A stretch of 64,000 nt of DNA, taken from the NCBI RefSeq assembly GCF_023638035.1, contig NZ_JAKRVX010000006.1, positions 62,001 to 126,000 on the forward strand, read 5' to 3'. Made by a program: the position numbers and the translations under genes. The notes under the pieces are model-generated. The model worked only from the letters and a program-made list of their open reading frames with translations, ran no database searches and was not told the DNA's origin. The stretch is from Natronocalculus amylovorans. GTDB lineage: Archaea > Halobacteriota > Halobacteria > Halobacteriales > Haloferacaceae. This document shows, in pieces, positions 7,808 to 17,325 of the stretch (the first letter of the stretch is position 1; every line of letters begins with the position of its first letter).

Positions 7808-8851
7808 TTATCCGAACATTGCGCCGAGGCCGTCCGCGCCGTCGTCATCATCGTCTTCGTCTTCGTCGTCGGCTTCTTCGGCTGACGCATCGTCGTCATC
7901 TTCGTCAGGCTGTGCTTCTTCGGATGCATCTGCCGCTGGTGCTGCTGGTGCTTCGACACCCTGCAGTTCCTCAGGCAATGCTTCCTCGTCGTCGATCAGT
8001 GCAGCAAGTGCACGAAGCTGTGCATCTGCTTTGCCGATGAGGTCTGGAACGACGTCCGGACTCTCGATTGAAGCAAAGAGTGCAACGGCTTTTGCCTCGT
8101 TGGATGCTTTGGCGACGATGTCGCCTGCCGTGCGTGTCGTTGGGTAGACTGCATTGATCGAGACGTTTCGAGCGGCTGCCGCAGCAGACTGAATGTCTGC
8201 GCGGTACTCGTCGATGTCGATCGCAAGCTCGTCTGGCGAAAAGAGCACGCCTTCGGAGAATACACTCTTGAGGTCGAGACCGACTTCTTTCGGCTCAATG
8301 CCGAGTTCGCTCAAGACACCAGCAAGGTTTTCCGAGACGACCCCGCCCTCATCGAGAACGTGGCTGTCGGACATGACCTTGATGGAGCCATCTTGGATCC
8401 GTGCGTCCGCACCAACTTGCTGGAGCTCACCAACAAACGGACCTGGGTCGACACCAGTGTCCCCTTCCGGGATGACAATGTCGTTTGGTGCAACTTCGCC
8501 CGCGTTAATTGGGGCTGGGGTTTTCGACGCTTCGAGCTGTTTGAAAAGTCCGAATGGGTTATCATTAGTGCCAACGAGCGCAACCTGTCCTGCAATGAAC
8601 TCGGTTAGCTGCTCGTAGCCGTCATTAACCTCTTCGAGTGCACGCGTAACGAGCGTGTTTCGGCTCATCCGAACTGCCGCACTGCCGTGCAGCTCTCGTC
8701 GCATAGACTGAAGCTGTCGGCTTGGGATGCCGGTAACACCGACAATTCCGACCGATTCGTATCCTGAGATGAAGTCAACAAGTTCGTCAACTTCGTCTTG
8801 TTTCCATTGTGGGATCGTTTCGGTCTTTCGGACGGATTCGCTCTGGCTCAT
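7808..8851 (-). CDS. rpl10: 50S ribosomal protein L10 (P0, uL10)
   Basis: 347-residue stalk base protein that binds 23S rRNA and carries L12 dimers. It has the N-terminal rRNA-binding domain ([20 protein letters not shown], then the strand [12 protein letters not shown]), the archaeal insertion domain ([20 protein letters not shown]), the P1-binding spine and a highly acidic tail ending in GLGAMFG. Its ATG overlaps the stop of rpl1 by one base (TAATG). Confidence 0.97.
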   Translation of the reverse strand: MSQSESVRKTETIPQWKQDEVDELVDFISGYESVGIVGVTGIPSRQLQSMRRELHGSAAVRMSRNTLVTRALEEVNDGYEQLTEFIAGQVALVGTNDNPFGLFKQLEASKTPAPINAGEVAPNDIVIPEGDTGVDPGPFVGELQQVGADARIQDGSIKVMSDSHVLDEGGVVSENLAGVLSELGIEPKEVGLDLKSVFSEGVLFSPDELAIDIDEYRADIQSAAAAARNVSINAVYPTTRTAGDIVAKASNEAKAVALFASIESPDVVPDLIGKADAQLRALAALIDDEEALPEELQGVEAPAAPAADASEEAQPDEDDDDASAEEADDEDEDDDDDGADGLGAMFG

Positions 8852-9489
8852 TAGGCGTTCACCTCAACTGCTGGCCCCATCGTTGTTTTGACAAAGATGG
8901 TGTCAATATTGAGTGGTCCTTTTTCGAGGTCTGCCTCAAGACGGCGGATGATAACATCCACGTTGTCCGCAATGTCTTCGGCTGACATATCGTCAGCACC
9001 GACGCGGGTGTGGAAGGTCCTGCGGTCGCGTGAGCGAACCTGGACCGTGTTTTTCATCCGGTTGACCGTCTCGACGACATCGTCGTCGGGCTGCAGTGGT
9101 GTCGGCATCTTTCCTCGTGGACCGAGTACGGTTCCGAGGAAGCGACCGATGTCCTGCATCAGTGGGGCTTCTGCGACGAAAAAGTCTGTTTCGTCGGCAA
9201 GGTCTTTTGCGGCATCGGTATCGTCACCAAGCTCTTCAATATCATCAGAAGAGAGAACTTGATCGGCGACGTCTTCGGATCGAAGGGCGGTCTCACCCTC
9301 CGCAAAGACGACGATCTTGGTGTCTTGTCCGGTGCCAGACGGGAGCACGATGCTCTCGTCTACACGATTCGACGGATCGTTAAGGTCTAGATCACGCAGG
9401 TTGATTGCGAGGTCCACGGTTTCGCGGAAATTCCGCTGTGGGGCCTCATCAAGTGCGCGAGAGACTGCTTGTACTATATCGTCTGCCAT
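8851..9489 (-). CDS. rpl1: 50S ribosomal protein L1 (uL1)
   Basis: 212-residue L1-stalk protein. Characteristic segments are the N-terminal [20 protein letters not shown], the second-domain segment [16 protein letters not shown] and the closing [15 protein letters not shown] strong Shine-Dalgarno GGAGGTG precedes the ATG, unlike most genes here, which look leaderless. In other archaea L1 represses its own operon by binding the mRNA leader; the leader of about 65 nt seen here would allow this. Confidence 0.97.
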   Translation of the reverse strand: MADDIVQAVSRALDEAPQRNFRETVDLAINLRDLDLNDPSNRVDESIVLPSGTGQDTKIVVFAEGETALRSEDVADQVLSSDDIEELGDDTDAAKDLADETDFFVAEAPLMQDIGRFLGTVLGPRGKMPTPLQPDDDVVETVNRMKNTVQVRSRDRRTFHTRVGADDMSAEDIADNVDVIIRRLEADLEKGPLNIDTIFVKTTMGPAVEVNA

Positions 9490-9583
9490 TATTCACCTCC
9501 GTAGTACGCGTAGGAGCTTCTACGGGTCAGTGAAACAGGGGCTAGCCTGCCTCATCGGAAAGTGGCCTATGATGGACTTAAAA
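9490..9583 (-). promoter_or_regulatory. Promoter and leader of the rpl1-rpl10-rpl12 operon
   Basis: A TATA-like TTTTAAG lies at 9577-9583 on the minus strand. If transcription begins about 27 nt downstream the leader is about 65 nt, ending in GGAGGTG before the rpl1 ATG. The leader contains a short imperfect hairpin (GTAG...CTAC around 9511-9524). Autogenous control by L1 is established for related operons and only inferred here. Confidence 0.5.
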
Positions 9584-9714
9584 CCGTCGAAGCATCCTTT
9601 CCCACGAGAAGCCTTGTAACGCGTGTCTATGACTAACACGCTTGTGTTAACAGATTCTGCTGAGACATTGCTTCTGCTCAAAATGGTTGTATTTGAAAGT
9701 GAAACGAAGTGGAA

Positions 9715-10188
9715 CTACGCGAGGACGTCGTCGTACTCGCCGGAATCGACGCGCTGTTTGAACGTCCGTGCGTTTTCGCCTTCGATCGTTACACCGAGTG
9801 TCATGCAGGTTCCGCCAACCTCTTTTGCGGCGTTTTTCACGTCGTATGAGAGAAGGTCTGAGGATTTCTGCTCGGCAATCTTTTTCACCTGTTCGACTGA
9901 GAGGTCAGCGACAAACTTCTCGTGTGGCTCACCGCTGCCAGATTCGAACCCTGCCTCGTCTTTGATAAGCTCAGACGTTGGCGGGACACCGACTTCGATC
10001 GAGAATGATCCGTCATCCTCGTATTCGACGGTGACTGGGACTTCCATCCCATCGAACGCTGCGGTTTGATCGTTGATCTCTTGTACGACGGACTGTACGT
10101 CCACTGGGGTCGGGCCGAGTTCCGGACCGAGCGGTGGGCCTGGGTTGGCCTTCCCACCAGGGACGAGGACTTCAATAGTTCCAGCCAT
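9715..10188 (-). CDS. rpl11: 50S ribosomal protein L11 (uL11)
   Basis: 157-residue GTPase-centre protein. The N-terminal domain MAGTIEVLVPGGKANPGPPL continues with GPELGPTPVDVQ, and the C-terminal rRNA-binding domain is recognisable from VEQVKKIAEQKSSDLLSYDV and GTCMTLGVTIEG. The start is taken at 10188 because TATA-like GTTAAAAC lies 26 nt upstream (leaderless). A gap of 225 nt with its own promoter separates it from rpl1. Confidence 0.96.
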   Translation of the reverse strand: MAGTIEVLVPGGKANPGPPLGPELGPTPVDVQSVVQEINDQTAAFDGMEVPVTVEYEDDGSFSIEVGVPPTSELIKDEAGFESGSGEPHEKFVADLSVEQVKKIAEQKSSDLLSYDVKNAAKEVGGTCMTLGVTIEGENARTFKQRVDSGEYDDVLA

Positions 10189-10210
10189 ACCGTAACGCAA
10201 TCTCCGACGA

Positions 10211-10218
10211 GTTTTAAC
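10211..10218 (-). promoter_or_regulatory. TATA-like box for rpl11
   Basis: GTTAAAAC on the minus strand centred about 26 nt before the ATG at 10188; supports that start and a leaderless transcript. Confidence 0.55.
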
Positions 10219-10291
10219 GGTTTTTCTTTGCGCCTCAGTGCGTGGACGGTTGCCACAGCGATCCTCTGCTGTGGTTTGGCGTTTCTAGCAG

Positions 10292-11356
10292 TTAGATCTC
10301 AACCGCAAATGATCTGACCGACCCAGCCTGCTCCGCGATCGAGCCAAGCAGCGCGGCAACGGAATCAAGATCTGTGATATCAATCACTTCAACCGGGGTA
10401 TGCATGTAGCGGTTTGGGATACCGATGTTGAGCGACGGAATACCGCTCCTGCTTGTATAAAAGCCATCTGCATCGGTTCCGGTTCGAATACCTGCAGCTT
10501 GGAGCTGGATCTCAATTTTGGCATTCTCTGCAGCCGCTCGTGCGAGCTTGACAACGTTTGGGTGGTTTGCGCTTCCACGCCCGACAACAGGTCCGTCACC
10601 AAGTGTCACCGGCCCTTTGTGTTTGCTTGCGACGTCTGGATTGTCTGTGGCGTGAGTGACGTCGATCGCAATTGCCGCATCCGGATTGAGATCGAAACCA
10701 ACCATCTTTGCACCCTGTACTCCCACTTCTTCTTGGACGGTACTCACTGCGTAGATCGTTGCGTTGACATCGTTTTCAACGGCGTGTCGAAGCCCTTCTG
10801 CAGCGCTCCACGTCCCGACACGATTATCCATTCCACGTGCGGAAAGTCGGTTCCCATGTAGTTCGTACAGTTCTGTAGAGAAGGTGATCGGGTCACCAAC
10901 CTCAACGAGTTCGGTAGCCTCTTCGTCATCTGCGGCACCAACATCGACGAACTGTTCTTCGATTTTTTCGTACTCTTCGCTCCCTGGTTCACGGAGGTGA
11001 ATCGCGGTCTGCCCGATGACTCCTTGAACAGGGCCAGTCTCAGTATGAACCGTTACATGCTGTCCCTTCGAGACAGTGTGATCGGAGCCACCAATCATCC
11101 CAATTCGAAGGAAACCATCTTCGAGAATATCTCGGACAATAAACCCGATTTCGTCTGCGTGCCCCGAAAAGGCGATTTCGGGTGCATCAGGTTCGCCTTC
11201 ATGAACTGCAACTGCGTTTCCATATGCATCAGTGTAGATATCATCAGCAAACTGGCTCACATACTCGACCCAGACACGTTGGCCGGCAGTTTCAAACCCT
11301 GAGGGACTTGGTGTCGTTAACAACGTTTCAAGAAACTCTCTGCTCTCCGTCTCCAT
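10292..11356 (-). CDS. M42 family aminopeptidase (TET/FrvX-like)
   Basis: 354-residue dinuclear zinc peptidase of family M42, which forms tetrahedral cytosolic complexes that trim short peptides. The metal and catalytic signatures are FSGHADEIGFIV (His/Asp), GMDNRVGTWSA (bridging Asp), TVQEEVGVQGA (catalytic Glu pair), AIAIDVTHATD and the late YMHTPVEVIDI (His). The start at 11356 (METESREFLETLL) is preferred to the upstream GTG/ATG options because homologues begin at this point. It is convergent with no gene; a 103-nt gap separates it from rpl11. Confidence 0.93.
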   Translation of the reverse strand: METESREFLETLLTTPSPSGFETAGQRVWVEYVSQFADDIYTDAYGNAVAVHEGEPDAPEIAFSGHADEIGFIVRDILEDGFLRIGMIGGSDHTVSKGQHVTVHTETGPVQGVIGQTAIHLREPGSEEYEKIEEQFVDVGAADDEEATELVEVGDPITFSTELYELHGNRLSARGMDNRVGTWSAAEGLRHAVENDVNATIYAVSTVQEEVGVQGAKMVGFDLNPDAAIAIDVTHATDNPDVASKHKGPVTLGDGPVVGRGSANHPNVVKLARAAAENAKIEIQLQAAGIRTGTDADGFYTSRSGIPSLNIGIPNRYMHTPVEVIDITDLDSVAALLGSIAEQAGSVRSFAVEI

Positions 11357-11475
11357 ATGTCGCGGGTTTCGTGGCTGGTGTATGAACACACCGGTTTCGA
11401 TCGGACGCTGCTGGAGGCCATAGGTATCAGTGAATCACCAAAATGGCTAAGCAGTCAGTTGCCGAAACATGTAGT

Positions 11476-11772
11476 ATGGGAGATATTACACTCTTTGAGG
11501 TCCACCTTGACGGTGGGCGTCTTCAATTTGGTCCAGAGCGCATTGGTGAGTTACTTTCGGATGTAAGAGGAGATGCTGCGGAAGGCTCCACTGACGAGGC
11601 TACACCTACTGAGACTGAAGAGGAGACGACGCTTGCAGACAAAACAGCTGAAACTGGGCCGAATATGGCGGTTGCAGTTGTGCTCGTTGTTCTTTTTGCG
11701 GCGATCGCGATTGCGGCGATGAAATTCCGTAGCAAACCTGCGTCTGAGCTTGAAGCGTTAGATTCCAGTTAA
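11476..11772 (+). CDS. Haloarchaeal protein with one C-terminal membrane segment
   Basis: 98 residues from the ATG at 11476: an N-terminal globular part (MGDITLFEVHLDGGRLQFGP), a Thr/Glu-rich acidic linker, then one hydrophobic helix NMAVAVVLVVLFAAIAIAAM followed by a positively charged MKFRSK and a short tail. A longer reading from 11443 is possible. Topology suggests an extracytoplasmic or cytoplasmic anchored domain; no family with known function is recognised. It sits 63 nt ahead of the DUF2342 gene, same strand. Confidence 0.65.
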   Translation: MGDITLFEVHLDGGRLQFGPERIGELLSDVRGDAAEGSTDEATPTETEEETTLADKTAETGPNMAVAVVLVVLFAAIAIAAMKFRSKPASELEALDSS

Positions 11773-11835
11773 TCGTGCGGTGCGGTACGCTACGGCGACA
11801 CAAGGACTTTGAGTTGTCGTAACGAAACTACACGT

Positions 11836-12789
11836 ATGGATTTGTATCGCAGCGTCCGAGCAGTCGCAGACGCAAGCGGAAACGGCGTTGTTGATTGGGA
11901 CGCCGTTGGTGCCTCTGCAAAAGCAGCGACTGAACCGGGCGATCTCACCCTTACTCCTGATGAGGAAGCAGGCTATGCAGACGACGTTCGTGACGCCCGC
12001 GATCGTCTTCGGCTTGTTGGCGACGTCAAGTTTGAGCTCCCAGACGCAATTGAAGTACAGAACCGCCACCACTGGATCAATGCAAACATTGCAACTTTCC
12101 GGCGAGTGATGGAGCCGATCGAAGCGGAAACACAGTCGCTCTTTCCTGATGTTGCACGGACTGTCAATACCGGAACAATGGCGTTCACCCTGAGTTACCT
12201 CTCTCGAAACGTGTTGGGGCAGTATGATCCGTTGTTGTTGGCAGATTCAGACGACCATGGCCTCTATTTTGTCCGCCCAAACATCCTTCGCGTTGCAGAC
12301 GAACTTCGCGTCCCATATCCGAGGTTCCGGCGGTGGATTGCCTTTCATGAGGTTGCTCACGCCGCGGAGTTTGGTGCGGCACCGTGGCTTCCAGATTATC
12401 TTGAAGACCGCATGCATGAGGCAGTAAGTGGAATTAGTAGCGGCTCGATCGATCGCGCATCATTCAAAGAGTTGAACGTGGCGATGACTGCTGTTGAAGG
12501 GTATGCGGAACTGCTTATGGACCGTGCGTTTGACGAGGATTATACTGATCTCCGCCGAAAGCTCGATGCGCGTAGACAGGGTGGTGGACCAGTCGCTCGT
12601 ATTATGCGTCGCCTCCTTGGATTGGGCATGAAGCGTCGTCAGTATGAACGAGGTGCACGATTCTTTGCAGCGGTTGCCGATGAGCGTGGCGTCGCAGCAG
12701 CAAGTGCGGTTTGGGAACGACCAGAGAACCTTCCAACAGATGCTGAACTCGATCGTCCACAGCTATGGATTAACCGGGTACATCCATAA
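11836..12789 (+). CDS. Zinc-dependent metalloprotease, DUF2342 family
   Basis: 317 residues. The zincin motif HEVAH is at about residues 171-175 in the block RRWIAFHEVAHAAEFGAAPW; upstream blocks NRHHWINANIATFRRVMEPI and VNTGTMAFTLSYLSRNVLGQ and the downstream AVEGYAELLMDRAFD fit the DUF2342/'coenzyme F420 biosynthesis-associated' family found in haloarchaea and actinobacteria. The substrate is unknown. The ATG at 11836 is preferred since the family begins around it. Gene appears monocistronic or linked to the preceding small membrane protein. Confidence 0.85.
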   Translation: MDLYRSVRAVADASGNGVVDWDAVGASAKAATEPGDLTLTPDEEAGYADDVRDARDRLRLVGDVKFELPDAIEVQNRHHWINANIATFRRVMEPIEAETQSLFPDVARTVNTGTMAFTLSYLSRNVLGQYDPLLLADSDDHGLYFVRPNILRVADELRVPYPRFRRWIAFHEVAHAAEFGAAPWLPDYLEDRMHEAVSGISSGSIDRASFKELNVAMTAVEGYAELLMDRAFDEDYTDLRRKLDARRQGGGPVARIMRRLLGLGMKRRQYERGARFFAAVADERGVAAASAVWERPENLPTDAELDRPQLWINRVHP

Positions 12790-12807
12790 TACGTACACCG
12801 TGACGGT

Positions 12808-13029
12808 TCAGACGCGTCGGTAAAACGTTCGCATATTTCGAAGGACAAACCAGAGAAGAACGGCTCCAAAAACCACACCGCCAATAAAAATAACGGCCAG
12901 TTGTTGTAGAGTCGGATCAACCTGAAGGGCCATTAGTACGGCTGAGAATGCAACCAGCAGAATAAATCCGATTTTGAGTCGCTTGTTCGCAATATTTCGC
13001 TCTTCCTCAGTGATGCTTGGCCCAACCAT
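12808..13029 (-). CDS. Small haloarchaeal membrane protein (two helices)
   Basis: 73 residues with a charged N-terminus (ITEEERNIANKRLK), two predicted membrane helices (IGFILLVAFSAVLMAL and LAVIFIGGVVFGAVLLWFVL) and a basic C-terminus RNMRTFYRRV. The ATG shares one base with the stop of the preceding SnoaL-like gene, so the two are translated together. No function recognised. Confidence 0.75.
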   Translation of the reverse strand: MVGPSITEEERNIANKRLKIGFILLVAFSAVLMALQVDPTLQQLAVIFIGGVVFGAVLLWFVLRNMRTFYRRV

Positions 13030-13442
13030 TACAACTCACCAAACAGGTCGTCTTCAACCGAATCAGTCCCGACAGCGACAGACACGTGAATGCTCACAAA
13101 CCGCCACGAATCAGTTTGTGATCGGTATTCAAGCGTTCCAGTCCATCGGGTATCATACTCATATGTGTTCAGTTTTCTCTCATCGCGCCACTCCATTCGA
13201 ACGGTATCGGAGAACCACGCAAACGACTCTCGCTCGGTAACTCGGAGCGATTGGCTATCAACAGTCCACGCACTTGTTCGATCGGTTTGGTCTCTGAGAC
13301 CGCGTGCAATATCAGCAAAGCCGTATAGCTCTTCACCCACGCCAATCTTCACTGCCCCGGGCTCTTCACAAAAAAATGCCGCGAGCGAGTCTCCCGTTCG
13401 AAGCGCCTCATAATAGGCTTCGATCGTCGATTCCGCGTTCAT
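13029..13442 (-). CDS. SnoaL/NTF2-like protein (DUF4440-type)
   Basis: 137 residues with an N-terminal helix pair STIEAYYEALRTGDSLAAFF typical of the NTF2-like cone fold, then alternating strands ending in SWRFVSIHVSVAVGTDSVED. Such proteins serve as small-molecule binding or isomerase-like domains; no catalytic residues can be assigned. Coupled to the downstream two-helix membrane protein by a TAATG overlap. Confidence 0.75.
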   Translation of the reverse strand: MNAESTIEAYYEALRTGDSLAAFFCEEPGAVKIGVGEELYGFADIARGLRDQTDRTSAWTVDSQSLRVTERESFAWFSDTVRMEWRDERKLNTYEYDTRWTGTLEYRSQTDSWRFVSIHVSVAVGTDSVEDDLFGEL

Positions 13443-13505
13443 ATATAATGCTGTATGAGCGGCGGCTTGAAGCTACATGATTCGGAACGGAGAATAACAC
13501 ACACC

Positions 13506-14057
13506 TTACTGGAATCCGCGATCGATTCCATCATCCTCTATGAGATCGTCCAACTCGGATGTGAGGAGCTTTTCTGCGTCTTCAAATGTATCTGAGAGCG
13601 AATTAAGTCGATCCGGTCGATCGGCAATGTCGAACTCCATTGGTCCGTATGCTGGACTTTCGATCGCATCCATTACGTCGGTGAAAAAGTCGTCACCGGT
13701 TGTCGGTGCATCAGCGTGGACTTTGATGGTTTCTTCCAGCCGTTTCGCCATCGACTGTGCTTTATTTTTGTCTTCAATCGGCTTTCGGACGGCGAATCGA
13801 CCATCATCGTCGCGTGATGGAAACAGTGGATCCAACTCGTCGTCAATCCGTCGCGCCACCTGTGCCCCGATGCCTTTGACGTCATACGGATTTCTTGCGT
13901 ATGTTTTGAGTTGATAGACGCCCACGCGTGGGTGGCCGATGTACATGTCTTCACCAACACCGTTACGTCGTTGTCCGGCGATCGCCCGCCAGCCATCGGG
14001 ATCAACCGAACGCTCTGTAACGTCTTCGAGAATATCTTTCCACTCTCTGACGCGCAT
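13506..14057 (-). CDS. Conserved haloarchaeal protein of unknown function
   Basis: 183 residues, acidic, without membrane segments. The N-terminal half has MRVREWKDILEDVTERSVDP and a segment MYIGHPRVGVYQLKTYARNP that looks like a conserved core, followed by GIGAQVARRIDDELDPLFPS (a helix-hairpin-helix-like GIG motif is possible but weak). The C-terminal half is helical and acidic, DRPDRLNSLSDTFEDAEKLL. I do not recognise a described family. It is a single gene between two membrane-protein genes. Confidence 0.7.
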   Translation of the reverse strand: MRVREWKDILEDVTERSVDPDGWRAIAGQRRNGVGEDMYIGHPRVGVYQLKTYARNPYDVKGIGAQVARRIDDELDPLFPSRDDDGRFAVRKPIEDKNKAQSMAKRLEETIKVHADAPTTGDDFFTDVMDAIESPAYGPMEFDIADRPDRLNSLSDTFEDAEKLLTSELDDLIEDDGIDRGFQ

Positions 14058-14110
14058 GAGATAGATATAGGGAGAACAGTCGTATGAGGATGTCGGTGCA
14101 GGATATGAAG

Positions 14111-14464
14111 TTACGTTTTCAAAAACAGTTCGCGTGTCAACAGCGCTCCGCCACCGAGAATCAGAACGTATGTGAGCGTTCCGTCAGTCCCTGTGATCAC
14201 ATCAGAAAGCCCCCAGAATACAACTCCGGCGTAGAGTGCGATACGGAATGGTCTGGAGTTAATTTTGTCATAGAAGACCCCATAAAACACCAATACCGCA
14301 ATGTAAAGATTGACTGCGATACTAAGCATTGTGTCAAGTGTAAGCCCGTCCGTCTGAACCAGTGCAAATGCTCCAAGGAAAGAGAATGCAACAAGCAAGA
14401 CGACAATTCCACGAATTACCGTCTGTACATGGTTTGGAAGGTCTTCGTCGTTCGGATCTGCCAT
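14111..14464 (-). CDS. Haloarchaeal membrane protein (four helices)
   Basis: 117 residues with a charged N-terminus (MADPNDEDLPNHVQTVIRG) and four hydrophobic segments, for example VVLLVAFSFLGAFAL, LSIAVNLYIAVLVFYGVFY, IALYAGVVFWGLSDVI and LTYVLILGGGALLTREL. No known family. Divergent from the dna2-like gene with a 101-nt gap. Confidence 0.7.
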   Translation of the reverse strand: MADPNDEDLPNHVQTVIRGIVVLLVAFSFLGAFALVQTDGLTLDTMLSIAVNLYIAVLVFYGVFYDKINSRPFRIALYAGVVFWGLSDVITGTDGTLTYVLILGGGALLTRELFLKT

Positions 14465-14565
14465 ATCTACACTGGGTATGTTGGGTATTTTGTTCCTCCG
14501 TTATTCGATCGAGCCAAGACCGTGCGGCATCTACAGCGGTAGCGTTTTTGTGTGTCGCTATCTGA

Positions 14566-17268
14566 GTGTTGACAGTGACTGCGACCCTCCGCGGCTCGAT
14601 TGTCTCGATCGACGGCCCAAAGACTGTCCAAACAACGTACGGTGAGCGCGAGCTTGCGGAGTTTACACTCCGTGTTGGCGATCGCCATACCGGTGCAGCA
14701 GCACCATACGATGAACCGATTAGCGTTGCTGGGCTCACGACAGTAACAGTTTGGGGAAAATGGACCGAAACTGCACAGTACGCTACCGAGGGGATGGAAC
14801 TTCTCCTCACCGACCCCGCAGAAGATACATTTCAAGGCGAAACAACATACAGCACACAAAAATCCTCATACGTCGTGTTGGAGCCTGGCTTTTTGGTCAA
14901 TGTGACGGATATCCGATCGTGGGTGCAGTGTCCACGAGAGTACTATCTCAACAAACTGTCCAGTATTCCACTAAAATACCCTGTTATTAAGGGAACGATC
15001 GTTCACGAGGTGTTTAGTGACCTGCTTCGTGGACGATCACTTGCGGAGTCGATCGATGACCGAGTTGAGGAGGCTGGGCTTGAGTTGGGGCTCCTCGGCT
15101 ACGAGACCGATGAGGTCAAAAACGAGGTTCGGCGCAATGCGGCCTCGATCGAGGGCTGGCTCTCACAAGGAACCCTTACTGGTGAGGATGACTGGCGATC
15201 GGAGTACACCCTGATCAGCCCCACGTTCGGCCTCAAAGGGCGGGCAGATGCACTGCGACGAGGAATGCCGGTTGAACTCAAAACAGGGAAGAATACACGG
15301 CGAGAGCCTCGCTTCCACGATAAAATACAGGCAGCCTGCTATGGACTGATGCTCGAAGAGCGTGGGGTTCCAGTCAATACCGGTACCCTCCTGTACACAA
15401 AAAACACCGCGCTTGAACGGAATGAGGAGACCGGCGATCTCTCGCCGGCAAAAGAGTTCTCAATGGGACGTGGATTATTCGAGTACGTCGTTCGTTGCAG
15501 AAACCATTTGGCCGCACTTGAGGCACGCGGGGAGATCCCAACTGGATATGAGGCAGATGCAAAATGTGAGTACTGTTTCTCACAGGACGCTTGTATGGTT
15601 GTCTCCGGCCGGTTAGCACAGGAGTCAAAAGCGGGTGCGATCGGAACGCCCGTTCCCGAAGATGAGCAGGCGTATTTTGAGCGATTCTACAACGCGATCG
15701 AAGAAGAGAGACGGACCGTTCATACTGCCTATCGAAAGCTGTGGGAGCAGACCGCCACTGAACGCGCAGCCGAGGACCGGGCGCTCATCGATCTCTCATA
15801 TGCGGGCCGTGAACCGATCGAAGAGAACCGCTGGCGGCTCACTGCACGAAATGAGTCAGGTGCGGTCTCAAAACTTCGTCCAGGTGATGTTGCACTCGCA
15901 AGTGATGGTGATCCGGTCACGGGCCATGCGGAACTGTGCCGAATCGAAGAAGTGGGTGACACGGTAGTGGTGACCACGGACGAGCCAGTGGCGTTCACAC
16001 GACTCGACATCTACCCGTCAGAAATTTCGGTCGATCGGATGTTAGAAGCTGTCCATGATGCGATTCTCAAGGGCAGCACCGATCGGAAAGACGTCCTCTT
16101 TGGACGGCGCGACCCAGCCTTTGATGGCAACCATGAAACCTACATTGATAACAACGACGCACAGAACAAGGCAGTCAACATGGGGGTAACCGCCCAAGAT
16201 TGTGTGCTTATTCACGGTCCACCCGGTACCGGAAAGACATACACAATTGCTCGGCTTGTCCGTGCGCTTGTCGATCGTGGCGATCGAGTGTTGGTCTCAG
16301 CGTTCACAAACAGGGCCGTTGATAATCTGCTTGAGGCGCTCCGATCGCAAGGATTCGAGGACATTGTTCGGATCGGCACTGCGTCAGGTGTTCGATCGGA
16401 TATGCAAGATCTCCGGCTCTCGCGTCGAGGGAATCCGAACCAACAGGCTGCAACCCTTCGGGATGCGTCAGTGGTTGCAGCAACAACGACATCGTGTGGC
16501 TCTCGAATCTGTAAAGAGGAGTCGTTTGATGTGGCGCTCGTTGATGAAGCCTCCCAGTTAACCGAGCCTGCAACCCTTGCGGCGATCAATTTGGCCGATC
16601 GATTTGTCCTTGTCGGCGATCACGAACAGCTCCCACCCGTCGTTCGATCGGAGAACGAGCTCCAAACCTCGCTGTTTGAACGGTTGATCGAAACATATCC
16701 TGACGCATCGGTCCTTTTGGATCGACAGTACCGAATGCCCCAGCGGATACAAGCGTTCTCATCGAGCGAGTTTTATGATGGTAAACTCCGTCCGGCAAAC
16801 GGGGCTGTTGCAGCACAGTCACTCGCTGATCTTGGCGTCTCATATGCGACGCTTCCTGAACAGTTCCGGGATCAAGTTGTTTTTATTGACCCAGACGGGA
16901 CACGCCAAGGGAACGCTAATCCGATCGAAGCCGATCGAATCCAATCGATCGTTGAGCTGTATCTTGATGCGGGTGTTGAGCCAGCGGATATCGGTGTGAT
17001 CGCACCGTTCCGTGCACAGGTTGCAGAGATCAGCAATCGAGTGGATGTGACCGTCGATACCGTCGATCGATTTCAGGGATCGAGCAAGGCAGTGATTATT
17101 GTCTCGTTTGTCGCAACCGGCTCGCTTGACGGCCCACTCTTTGAAGATTATCGACGGATCAACGTCGCATTGACACGGGCGAAGAAGTCGCTTGTGTTAG
17201 TTGGTGACGAAGACGCACTTCGATCGGACCCGTTCTACGATCGAATGTGTACGTGGGCAACCCGTTAG
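14566..17268 (+). CDS. dna2: Dna2-type nuclease-helicase (OB + Fe-S RecB nuclease + SF1 helicase)
   Basis: 900 residues. N-terminal ~110 residues read like an OB-fold (VTVWGKWTETAQYATEGMEL). The RecB-type nuclease follows with one cysteine in QCPREYYLNK (~residue 122), the catalytic ELKTGK (~235) and a cysteine triad CEYCFSQDAC (~334-343), the layout of a [4Fe-4S]-bound Dna2/AddB-like nuclease. The SF1 helicase has Walker A GPPGTGKTYT (~549), DEAS Walker B (~659), QYRMP motif IV (~721), and the late motifs RFQGSS and RRINVALTRAKK. It should process 5' flaps or ssDNA in replication and recombination. The start is uncertain among GTG 14566, TTG 14569 and GTG 14575. Confidence 0.92.
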   Translation: MLTVTATLRGSIVSIDGPKTVQTTYGERELAEFTLRVGDRHTGAAAPYDEPISVAGLTTVTVWGKWTETAQYATEGMELLLTDPAEDTFQGETTYSTQKSSYVVLEPGFLVNVTDIRSWVQCPREYYLNKLSSIPLKYPVIKGTIVHEVFSDLLRGRSLAESIDDRVEEAGLELGLLGYETDEVKNEVRRNAASIEGWLSQGTLTGEDDWRSEYTLISPTFGLKGRADALRRGMPVELKTGKNTRREPRFHDKIQAACYGLMLEERGVPVNTGTLLYTKNTALERNEETGDLSPAKEFSMGRGLFEYVVRCRNHLAALEARGEIPTGYEADAKCEYCFSQDACMVVSGRLAQESKAGAIGTPVPEDEQAYFERFYNAIEEERRTVHTAYRKLWEQTATERAAEDRALIDLSYAGREPIEENRWRLTARNESGAVSKLRPGDVALASDGDPVTGHAELCRIEEVGDTVVVTTDEPVAFTRLDIYPSEISVDRMLEAVHDAILKGSTDRKDVLFGRRDPAFDGNHETYIDNNDAQNKAVNMGVTAQDCVLIHGPPGTGKTYTIARLVRALVDRGDRVLVSAFTNRAVDNLLEALRSQGFEDIVRIGTASGVRSDMQDLRLSRRGNPNQQAATLRDASVVAATTTSCGSRICKEESFDVALVDEASQLTEPATLAAINLADRFVLVGDHEQLPPVVRSENELQTSLFERLIETYPDASVLLDRQYRMPQRIQAFSSSEFYDGKLRPANGAVAAQSLADLGVSYATLPEQFRDQVVFIDPDGTRQGNANPIEADRIQSIVELYLDAGVEPADIGVIAPFRAQVAEISNRVDVTVDTVDRFQGSSKAVIIVSFVATGSLDGPLFEDYRRINVALTRAKKSLVLVGDEDALRSDPFYDRMCTWATR

Positions 17269-17325
17269 TTAATTCTAAACGATTAATAACTATGTTTTTT
17301 GCGGTGCTAGACGAACTATCGTATC

